Positions 34,652 to 41,685 of a stretch of 64,000 nucleotides of DNA are shown in pieces. Location of the stretch: assembly GCF_014236655.1 (NCBI RefSeq), contig NZ_JACMYG010000004.1:186001-250000 (forward strand), in the 5' to 3' direction. The translations under genes and the position numbers were made by a program. Origin of the DNA: Pseudomonas kielensis. Lineage in GTDB: Bacteria > Pseudomonadota > Gammaproteobacteria > Pseudomonadales > Pseudomonadaceae. Positions within the stretch are counted from its first letter, which is position 1; every line of letters starts with the position of its first letter. The notes below the pieces were generated by a model. That model searched no databases and was not told the DNA's origin. It worked only from the letters and a program-made list of their open reading frames with translations.

Positions 34652-34667
34652 CTAGCAGAACTGTTAG
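34652..34667. promoter_or_regulatory. 16-bp lux-box-like palindrome ahead of rhs6
   Basis: CTAGCAGAACTGTTAG, one mismatch from perfect, 67 bp from ATG 34585 and 19 bp from the stop of the intact GST gene. Confidence 0.62.
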
Positions 34668-34686
34668 TGTTTCGCCGCTTGCCGCC

Positions 34687-35316
34687 TCACACCTTCGGTA
34701 CCGTCGCCAGCATCGACGGGCGCTGGCTGACTTCGAAATACCAAGCCGCCAGTTGCGGTTGGGCGTCGCGCCAGTGCAGGTCGGGGTGGCGCAGGTCGAG
34801 GTAGCCCAGGGCGCAGGCGACGCTGATGGCGGCGACGTCAAAGTGGCAGGTCAGTTCGGCGATGGCGTCAGCTTCGAGCACTGAGAGGGCGCGGCGGATT
34901 TTTTCGCGCTGGGCGTCGAGCCATTCCGGCCAGTGTTTTTCCGGGGCGCGCAGGGCCAATTCGTAGCGCACCATCACCGCCGCATCCATGATCCCGTCGG
35001 CCAGTGCCGCCAGGGTCAGACGCCGCCAGCGGGCTGTGCCTTCGGCGGGGATCAGCGGATTGCCGACGTGTTGCTGGTCGAGGTAGTCGAGGATCACTCG
35101 GCTGTCGTACAGCACGTTGCCGTCGGCCAGGCGCAGGGCCGGGATCTTGCCCAACGGGTTGTCCTGGTTCAATACCGGGTCGGGGCTGACCGGGCTCAGT
35201 TGGCTGAGCTGCAGCGCGACGCGGTCGGTCTGCCCGGTCTCGTGCAGTAGCACCATCACTTTGCGCACAAAGGGCGAGGCAGGGTTGTGGAACAGGGTCA
35301 TGCTGGGGGTGGACAT
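34687..35316 (-). CDS. Glutathione S-transferase family protein
   Basis: This 209-aa protein has an N-terminal thioredoxin-fold domain with 'NPASPFVRKVMVLLHETG' (catalytic Ser likely in SPF), cis-Pro 'GKIPAL' and 'LYDSRVILDYLD' (glutathione-gamma-Glu contact), followed by an all-helical domain. It probably conjugates or reduces an unidentified electrophile. GAGGAATGCC precedes the ATG. Its 3' end is duplicated at 33502-33583. Confidence 0.9.
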   Translation of the reverse strand: MSTPSMTLFHNPASPFVRKVMVLLHETGQTDRVALQLSQLSPVSPDPVLNQDNPLGKIPALRLADGNVLYDSRVILDYLDQQHVGNPLIPAEGTARWRRLTLAALADGIMDAAVMVRYELALRAPEKHWPEWLDAQREKIRRALSVLEADAIAELTCHFDVAAISVACALGYLDLRHPDLHWRDAQPQLAAWYFEVSQRPSMLATVPKV

Positions 35317-35408
35317 GGCATTCCTCGGCGATCATCGGGGAGCAGAGGTTTAGCCTAGTAAGTTCCGGCGTGGCTGGCGAGGGGTTTGCCGTTGCCAGCG
35401 TATTTCAT

Positions 35409-35435
35409 GGGGGAGCGCCGCCGGTTCGCTCCCCC
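35409..35435. terminator. Hairpin between the siderophore locus and the GST gene
   Basis: GGGGGAGCG and CGCTCCCCC pair across a nine-base loop just past the stop of the small membrane protein gene (minus strand). It lacks a T-run, so it is only a possible terminator. Confidence 0.4.
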
Positions 35436-35446
35436 AGCGTGAGGGT

Positions 35447-35626
35447 TCACTGGCGTTGCATCAATCCCCGCACCCCAAGCACCGCCGGCACGCCCAGGCC
35501 GATCCAGCTCAAGCCATCCCAGATCCCATCACCCAACAGCGCCGCGAACAACCCGGCGGCACTGAGCAGGGCAATCACGGTGGGGGTGGCGAAGACTTTC
35601 CAGAAGTTCGACTGGCGCGGTCTCAT
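35447..35626 (-). CDS. Small two-helix membrane protein of the siderophore locus
   Basis: This 59-aa protein has hydrophobic stretches at about 12-27 and 33-50 (FATPTVIALLSAAGLFAALLGDG, LSWIGLGVPAVLG). Its ATG overlaps the PepSY gene stop by four bases, which fixes the start at 35626 and couples translation. Such small proteins commonly follow PepSY genes in Pseudomonas ferrisiderophore loci; their role is not known to me. Confidence 0.72.
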   Translation of the reverse strand: MRPRQSNFWKVFATPTVIALLSAAGLFAALLGDGIWDGLSWIGLGVPAVLGVRGLMQRQ

Positions 35627-36753
35627 GGGGCGCTCTCCTGGGCCACGGCCAGCGGTTTTGCCGCCCGGCGCCGGGCTGTCCACAGGTACAGACCGCTGCC
35701 GAGGACGATGATGGTCAGTACATCGAGTGCCGCCCAGAGGACTTTCATCGGCATGCCGCCGTAGTCACCGAAGTGCAGCGGCTGCGACATGCCCATGACG
35801 TCCATGTACCACGGTCGTTCGGCGATCGCGGTGACCTCCAGGGTGCTGGCGTCGATCAGTACCGGGGTCAGCAAGTGGGAGGTCAGGTGGGTGCTGCCTT
35901 TCATGAACACCGCGTAATGGTGTTCGCTGGAAAAACGGGTGCCGGGGAAGGCGATGAAGTCGGCCTGCATCTCGGGTGCGGCGCGCTGGGCAATCTCGAG
36001 CAGCTGGCTGGCGGGTGCCAGGCGGGTCAGGGGGGGCGCCTCGCGGTAGGGTTCGATCATCGCGCTCAGGGCTTCGTTGCGCCAGGCGGCGATGAGCAGG
36101 TCGGCGCAGGCGCTCACCACGCCGGTGACACCCACCACCAGGGCCCAGGTCAGGGTGACAATGCCGATCAGGTTGTGCAGGTCGAGCCAGCGCAGGCGCG
36201 TGGATTTTTCCTGGCGCACGGTGCCGAACTTCAGGCGGCGCATGAACGGCAGGTACAGCACCGCCCCGGAGACGATCGCCAGCACGAACAGGATGCCCAT
36301 GAACGCCAGCAGCAACTTACCCGGTAGCCCGGCGAACAGGTCGACGTGCAGGCGCAGGATGAACATCATCAGCCCGCCGTTGGCCGAGGGCATGGCCACC
36401 GGCTCGCCAGTGCGGGCGTCGAGCATGTAGGTGTGGGACAGGTTGGGTTCGGTGCCGGCGGTCTTGGCCATGATCGTGATCACGCCGTTGGGCTCGTCCT
36501 CATCCCAGCCGAAGTACTGCATGACGTCGCCGGGACGATGGGCCTGGGCCTTTGCGACCAGTTGCTGCAGGTCCAGGTGCGGGGTGTCGGCCGGCATCTG
36601 TCGCAGCTCGGGCGCATCGCCCAGCAGGTGCTCGATCTCATGATGAAAGATCAGCGGCAGGCCAGTCAGGGCGAGCATCAGCAGGAACGCCGTGCAAATC
36701 AGGCTGGTCCAGGTGTGGATAAAGGACCAGCGGCGGATGGTTTTGCTTTTCAT
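35623..36753 (-). CDS. PepSY-associated membrane protein, probable ferrisiderophore reductase
   Basis: This 376-aa protein has four hydrophobic segments (about 15-37, 145-170, 195-220, 337-358) around two PepSY-type periplasmic regions. Conserved histidines stand in the membrane segments ('WSFIHTWTSL', 'LHVDLFAG', 'LDLHNLIGI'). Homologues such as FpvG/FoxB reduce iron from siderophores in the periplasm. It lies between the TonB receptor and the small membrane protein, consistent with that job. Confidence 0.85.
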   Translation of the reverse strand: MKSKTIRRWSFIHTWTSLICTAFLLMLALTGLPLIFHHEIEHLLGDAPELRQMPADTPHLDLQQLVAKAQAHRPGDVMQYFGWDEDEPNGVITIMAKTAGTEPNLSHTYMLDARTGEPVAMPSANGGLMMFILRLHVDLFAGLPGKLLLAFMGILFVLAIVSGAVLYLPFMRRLKFGTVRQEKSTRLRWLDLHNLIGIVTLTWALVVGVTGVVSACADLLIAAWRNEALSAMIEPYREAPPLTRLAPASQLLEIAQRAAPEMQADFIAFPGTRFSSEHHYAVFMKGSTHLTSHLLTPVLIDASTLEVTAIAERPWYMDVMGMSQPLHFGDYGGMPMKVLWAALDVLTIIVLGSGLYLWTARRRAAKPLAVAQESAP

Positions 36754-36825
36754 TTCACTGCCTTCAGAAAGACCCAGGTCGCCCAGTGAGGGCGGCCTGT
36801 TAATGGCGCGTATTACGTCAGTGGG

Positions 36826-39252
36826 TTACCACTTGTAGGTGGCACTGGCGACCACGCTGCGCTGGTCCCCGTAGTAGCAATAGAAGCTATCGCAAGTGGA
36901 GATGTAGTCCTTGTCGAACACGTTTGTGGCGTTGAGCGCCAGGGAGGCGCCTTTGAGGCTGTTGTCCAGACGACCCAGGTCGTAATGAACAGCAGCGTCA
37001 AACACCGTGTAGGCGTCTGCCTTGCCCAGCCAGGTGTTGCCCTGATCACCGTAGGTGTTGCCGGTATAGCGCGCACCGGCACCTACGCCAAAGCCGTCCA
37101 ATACACCGTTGTGCCAGGTGTAGTCGGTCCATAACGATGCTTGCTGGTTCGGCATTAATTGCAGGCGGTTTCCTTTGTAGTCGCCTTTTTGCACTTCCGA
37201 CTTGGCCAGGGTGTAAGCGGCAATGACTTTGAGGTTTTCAGTCACGTCGGAAATCGCTTCCAGCTCAAGCCCCTTCACTTTCACTTCACCCGTCTGGCTG
37301 GTAACCGAGATGTTGTTGACGGTGGTGGTGACATCGACGTTTTTCTGGGTCAGGTCATACACCGCTGCGCTCAACAGGGTGTTGCTGCCGGGCGGCTGGT
37401 ACTTGATGCCCAGTTCCCACTGCTTGCCTTCGGTTGGTTCGAACGAGTCGGTGGGCGAGGTGCTGGCGTTGCTGGCTGGCTGGAACGATTCGGCGTAGGA
37501 CAGATAAGGTACGAAACCGTTATCGAAGACGTAGCTGATCGCCGCATTAGCGCTGAAGTTCTTGTTCCGGTCGGTGTTTGTGGCGTCATTTTTGTTGAAG
37601 TATTGAGTGCCGGTGTGCACCCAGTCTTCACGGCCGCCCAGGGTCAGGCGCCATTGGTCGAGCGCCATCTGGTCTTGAACGTACAGACCGGTCTGGTAGG
37701 TCTTCTGGTCGTAGTCATAGTACGCGCTGGAGCGTGGTGGCCGGACGATCGGCAAGCCGTGGGCTGGGTCGTTGACGTTGATCGGCGGCGCGCTGCCATA
37801 CACCGAGGTGTAGTTGGTGTTCGTGCGCTGGTGGTCCAGGCCCAGTAAGAGAGTGTGAGTGATGTCGCCTATGGCGAAGTCGGCCTGGAAGTGGTTGTCC
37901 ACGGCAAACTGGCTGATGTCTTCGTCTGCACTGGTGGTCGAGCGGCCGACATTACCTTGGTCGTCAACTTCGGTGTAAGGGTAGGAGCCCACGGTGATCG
38001 CCTGGAAAGACAGGTCCGACTTGGTGTAGCGCAGGTTTTGCTTGAACTGCCAGACATCGTTCAAGCGATGTTCAAAGGCATAGCCCAGGGCGTAGTAAGT
38101 GCGGTCGTAGTACTCCCACTCCGGGTCCCCGAGGTTTTTGTGGTGGGAGATATCACCGAACGGCATGTCGATCTTGGTGCCCTGGACCGGCAGAAACTGG
38201 CTGGTGATGCCGGTATCGTCGCGTGTGAACTGCGAGAGAAACGTCAGTTTGGTGTCTGGGTCGATGTTCCAGGTCAGGCTGGGAGCAATGTTGTAGCGCT
38301 GGTTGGGAACGTCATCGACCTGAGTGTCGCTGTCCCGTATCACGCCGCTGAGGCCGTAAAGGAACTGGCCTTCTTCGTCGATCTTGCCGGTGCTGGAAAA
38401 GTTGATCTGGCGGTGGTTGTCACTGCCGTACTGCACTTGAACGGCGCTGCTGGCCTCTTCGCTAGGGCGGCGGCTGACCATGTCCAGCAGGCCACCTGGA
38501 GGGGTCTGGCCGTAGACCGAAGAAGCCGGTCCGCGCAGCAGGGCTATACGGTCCAGGTTCCAGGTTTCCATTTTCGGGTTGGCGTACACGCCTTTAGGCA
38601 GCGGCAGCCCGTCAAGGAACTGGGTTGGTTCGAAACCGCGGACCCGCAGCCAGTCGGCACGGGTGTCGCTGCCGTAGCTGCTGGCGACGATGCCGGGCAT
38701 GTAGCGCACAGCGTCATCGAGGTTTTGGACGCCGCGATCCTCCATCTGCTGGCGAGTGGCAATCGAGATGGAGCGCGGCGCTTCAAGCAGCGAAGTGTCG
38801 GTCTTGGTACCCGCGGCAGTGCGGGTGGCGAGGTAACCCTCTACCGGCCCCCAGGCGCTTTCGCTGTTTTCCACACCAATGACCGCCGTTTCCGGCAGCG
38901 CCATCACGCCCTCGGGAACCGCCACCAGGCTGTAGGTGCCGGCGCTGCTTTGTTCCAGTTGCAGGCCGGTGCCGCGCAGGGCCTGGCTCAGGGCGCTGGC
39001 GGCGTCGTACTGGCCGTTGACCGGGGCGGAGGTCTTGCCGGCGGCCAGGGACGGGTTGAGGCTCAAGGCGAGGCCGGCCTGGCTGGCGATCTGGTTCAGG
39101 GTGCTGGCCAGGGGCGCGGCTGGCAGGTTGTAGGCGCGAACGTTGGACGTCTGTTCAGCGGCCACCAGCAGGGTGCTGGTCAGCGGAGTGCCGAAGGCAA
39201 TGGCCAGGGCCAAGAGACTGGGGCGCAACAAGGTGTCTAGCGAACGTGACAT
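36826..39252 (-). CDS. TonB-dependent ferrisiderophore receptor with signalling domain
   Basis: This 808-aa outer-membrane receptor has a signal peptide (~1-32), then an STN/secretin-type N-terminal signalling domain (~35-110: 'YNLPAAPLASTLNQIASQAGLALS'). The plug follows ('SISIATRQQMEDRGVQNLDDAVRYMPGI'), then a beta-barrel ending in the aromatic residue of 'SVVASATYKW'. The plug and 'CDSFYCYYGDQRSV' end resemble ferrichrome/ferrioxamine (FiuA/FoxA-like) receptors, so a hydroxamate ligand is likely but unproven. The STN domain should signal through the adjacent FecR-like regulator. Confidence 0.93.
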   Translation of the reverse strand: MSRSLDTLLRPSLLALAIAFGTPLTSTLLVAAEQTSNVRAYNLPAAPLASTLNQIASQAGLALSLNPSLAAGKTSAPVNGQYDAASALSQALRGTGLQLEQSSAGTYSLVAVPEGVMALPETAVIGVENSESAWGPVEGYLATRTAAGTKTDTSLLEAPRSISIATRQQMEDRGVQNLDDAVRYMPGIVASSYGSDTRADWLRVRGFEPTQFLDGLPLPKGVYANPKMETWNLDRIALLRGPASSVYGQTPPGGLLDMVSRRPSEEASSAVQVQYGSDNHRQINFSSTGKIDEEGQFLYGLSGVIRDSDTQVDDVPNQRYNIAPSLTWNIDPDTKLTFLSQFTRDDTGITSQFLPVQGTKIDMPFGDISHHKNLGDPEWEYYDRTYYALGYAFEHRLNDVWQFKQNLRYTKSDLSFQAITVGSYPYTEVDDQGNVGRSTTSADEDISQFAVDNHFQADFAIGDITHTLLLGLDHQRTNTNYTSVYGSAPPINVNDPAHGLPIVRPPRSSAYYDYDQKTYQTGLYVQDQMALDQWRLTLGGREDWVHTGTQYFNKNDATNTDRNKNFSANAAISYVFDNGFVPYLSYAESFQPASNASTSPTDSFEPTEGKQWELGIKYQPPGSNTLLSAAVYDLTQKNVDVTTTVNNISVTSQTGEVKVKGLELEAISDVTENLKVIAAYTLAKSEVQKGDYKGNRLQLMPNQQASLWTDYTWHNGVLDGFGVGAGARYTGNTYGDQGNTWLGKADAYTVFDAAVHYDLGRLDNSLKGASLALNATNVFDKDYISTCDSFYCYYGDQRSVVASATYKW

Positions 39253-39383
39253 ACGGCAGCTCCTGAATGGAAATATTTCTCAATTGCCTATGTGCCGAAC
39301 GAGATTGAAAAAGTGATAGGGCTGGATGGAAATAATTTCGATTCAGCCAAAATGGCCCCGGTGACCGAGGCGGTCCCCAACCC

Positions 39384-40352
39384 TCAGGGTTTGGCGATCA
39401 CGGTGACCCACCACGGGGTGTGCTGTTCGATCTGCACGGGCAGGGTCGGCAGCAGGGCACTGAGGGCCAGGTCGGTGTTGTGCAGCGGGAAGCTGCCGGT
39501 GATCCGCAGGTCGGCGACGGCCGGATCGACGCCGAGATGGCCCGGGCGATACCGATCGAGTTCGTGGACCAGGTCTTCGAGGCGAACGTTGTCCACCACC
39601 AGCATGCCGCGGGTCCAGGCGTCGCTGCCGGGGGTGAGCGCCAGCAGCGGGCCGAGGCTGTCGCGCTGCATCAGCACCTGCTGGCCTTCCTTGAGGATCT
39701 GTTCGTCAGCCAGGGTCTCGGGGCGTGCGGCCACCGCGGACTGCAACACGCTCAGGCGCGTGCCGTGGTCTTCGCGCTTGACCAGGAACCGTGTGCCGAG
39801 CGCGCGCATCTGGCCGTCGCGGGTTTCGACGATGAAGGGGCGCGCGTCGTTGTGTCCGGTTTCAATGCGGATCTCCCCTTCCCGCAGGACGATCCGGCGC
39901 TGCTTCTCATCAAAACGCACGTCCAGCGCGCTGTGGGTATTGAGGTTGATCACCGTGCCGTCGGCCAGGCGCAGGGTGCGTTGCTCGCCGGTGGCGGTGC
40001 GTTGGTCGGCCAGCCAGTAGTCGAGGGGCAGGTAGCGCTCGCCAGCGAACAATCCCACGCCGATCACCAGCAGGACGCTGGCGATCCCGCTGCCAAGCTT
40101 GCGCACCCGGCGACGGATGCCCTCGCGCGATTGCAGCAGCGCCACCCGGGCCGGTCCGCTGGCCACGCTGAAGCGCTGATCGAGCATGCCCAGTTGCTGC
40201 CAGGCGCGGGCGTGTTCTTCATGGGCGGCGTGCCATTTGGCGAATTCCTCGCGTTCCACCGCACTGCCCGCCCCCGAATCCAGGGACAGTTGCCAGGCGA
40301 TGGCGGCGTCGAGTACCCGCGCCGAGACGGGCTTGGAGCTGACCGGACTCAT
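39384..40352 (-). CDS. FecR-type anti-sigma/transmembrane regulator
   Basis: This 322-aa protein has a cytoplasmic N-terminal anti-sigma part ('AIAWQLSLDSG...FAKWHAAHEEHARAWQ'), one TM near 95-112 ('GSGIASVLLVIGVGLFAG'), and a periplasmic FecR domain ('RTLRLADGTVINLNTHSALDVRF'). It relays receptor occupancy to the sigma factor. Its ATG 40352 overlaps the sigma gene stop by four bases, so the ten upstream in-frame residues are excluded. Confidence 0.92.
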   Translation of the reverse strand: MSPVSSKPVSARVLDAAIAWQLSLDSGAGSAVEREEFAKWHAAHEEHARAWQQLGMLDQRFSVASGPARVALLQSREGIRRRVRKLGSGIASVLLVIGVGLFAGERYLPLDYWLADQRTATGEQRTLRLADGTVINLNTHSALDVRFDEKQRRIVLREGEIRIETGHNDARPFIVETRDGQMRALGTRFLVKREDHGTRLSVLQSAVAARPETLADEQILKEGQQVLMQRDSLGPLLALTPGSDAWTRGMLVVDNVRLEDLVHELDRYRPGHLGVDPAVADLRITGSFPLHNTDLALSALLPTLPVQIEQHTPWWVTVIAKP

Positions 40353-40867
40353 GCGGGCTCGCCGTACAGCGCCACATAACACTGGCGGATACCCTGGGCC
40401 AGGTATTGCCGCACCCGTGGCACGGAGACGCCCAGGCGCTCGGCGATTTCGGCATGGCCGAGGCCGTCGAGGCGGTTATAGAGGAAGGCGGCGCGGGCTT
40501 TGCTCGAGAGCTTGCCGAGCAGGCGGTCGATGGTCTTGAGGTCTTCGAGGATCAGTTGCTGTTCTTCCACCGAGGGTTGCTCGCCTTCGGGGATCAGCAT
40601 CAATTCAGTGAGGTAGGCCTGTTCCAGTGCGGCGCGGCGGAAATAGTCAAACAGCAGGCCCTTGGCGATGGCCACCAGGAAGGCCCGGGGTTCGCGGGGC
40701 GGTTTGAACGTTTCCCGCCCGAGCAAGCGCACGAAGGTGTCCTGGCTCAGGTCTTCGGCTTTGGAGGGGCAGGCCACGTTGCGCCGTAGCCAGGCCAATA
40801 GCCAACCGCGATGGTCGCGATACAACGCACCAACCAGTTCACTGTGAGGGCTTTGGACTGACGACAA
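40349..40867 (-). CDS. ECF sigma factor, FecI type
   Basis: This 172-aa protein has sigma-70 region 2 ('LYRDHRGWLLAWLRRNVACPSKAEDLSQDTFVRLL') and region 4 ('RAAFLYNRLDGLGHAEIAERLGVSVPRVRQYLAQGIRQC'). With the FecR-like and receptor genes in the same direction it forms a cell-surface signalling system for one siderophore. A Fur-like sequence lies just upstream. Confidence 0.93.
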   Translation of the reverse strand: MSSVQSPHSELVGALYRDHRGWLLAWLRRNVACPSKAEDLSQDTFVRLLGRETFKPPREPRAFLVAIAKGLLFDYFRRAALEQAYLTELMLIPEGEQPSVEEQQLILEDLKTIDRLLGKLSSKARAAFLYNRLDGLGHAEIAERLGVSVPRVRQYLAQGIRQCYVALYGEPA

Positions 40868-40894
40868 ATGGCTTCACCGAATACACGTTTAAAC

Positions 40895-40913
40895 TAACGA
40901 GAATTATTCGCGA
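40895..40913 (-). promoter_or_regulatory. Candidate Fur box before the ECF sigma gene
   Basis: On the minus strand the sequence reads GCGAATAATTCTCGTTA. It resembles the AATAATTCTCATT core often seen ahead of Pseudomonas iron-starvation sigma genes and lies ~30 bp from the sigma start codon. Confidence 0.55.
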
Positions 40914-40977
40914 TTGTCTCAGAGGCCATGGCCGTGTGCAATTGGCGTTGGTCGGGTCGATTGTGCCGAAAGCGCAA

Positions 40978-41685
40978 TTAAAAGGAGTGTTTTTGCTGGC
41001 GCCGCTTCCACTGGCTCAGCCGTTGTTGCAGCTGTGACGGGCTGTCAATCTGTTGCGCCCGCGCCCGGCTGAACAGGATCAACGCCAGCTCGGCCGTGGC
41101 CATGGCGTCGGCGCTGGCGTTGTGGCGCTCGTAGATCTGCAGTTGAAACCAGTTGATCCAGTCATCCAGGCCGGCTTCGCGGATGTGCGCTTGCGGGCAG
41201 AGCAGTGGCGCCATGTCGGCAACATCAAGAAACTTATGTTGCAAGCGATACCCCAGGCTGTCCTTCAAGGCGCGACCCAGCATGTGTTGATCGAAGGGGG
41301 CATGGAAGGCCAGGAGCGGGCTGTCGCCGACAAACTCCATGAAGTCCAGCAGGGCGTCCACCGGATCGCTGCCGGCGGCGATCGCGCTCGGCCCCAGGCC
41401 ATGCAGTAACACGCTGGGTCCCAGTTTGTGCGCGTGGCGCTGCAGGGTGCGCTCGAACTGCTGGCTGAAATCGATCGCGCCGTCTTCGATGACCACGGCG
41501 CCGATGGACAGCACCAGGTCCTTGTTCAGGTTCAAGCCGGTGGTTTCCAGGTCGAGCACTACCCAGCGTTGCTCGCGCAGGCTGCAATCGTTCAGCGTCG
41601 GTGCCTCGGGCAGTTTTGCCAGGCGTTGTTGCTGTTCGAGGGTCAGGGTCGGGGTGGCCGCACGCAGCCAGGAAAACAGGCTCAT
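40978..41685 (-). CDS. DEDDh 3'-5' exonuclease (DnaQ-like)
   Basis: This 235-aa protein has ExoI 'VVLDLETTGLN' (D45, E47), ExoII around 'LLAFHAPFDQHML', and ExoIII 'HNASADAMATAEL' (His, Asp). It is shorter than a replicative epsilon subunit and lacks its polymerase-binding tail. It follows the DUF294 gene with a four-base overlap, the same pairing seen in many gamma-proteobacteria, which hints at a nucleotide-signalling or RNA/DNA turnover role rather than replication. Confidence 0.88.
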   Translation of the reverse strand: MSLFSWLRAATPTLTLEQQQRLAKLPEAPTLNDCSLREQRWVVLDLETTGLNLNKDLVLSIGAVVIEDGAIDFSQQFERTLQRHAHKLGPSVLLHGLGPSAIAAGSDPVDALLDFMEFVGDSPLLAFHAPFDQHMLGRALKDSLGYRLQHKFLDVADMAPLLCPQAHIREAGLDDWINWFQLQIYERHNASADAMATAELALILFSRARAQQIDSPSQLQQRLSQWKRRQQKHSF

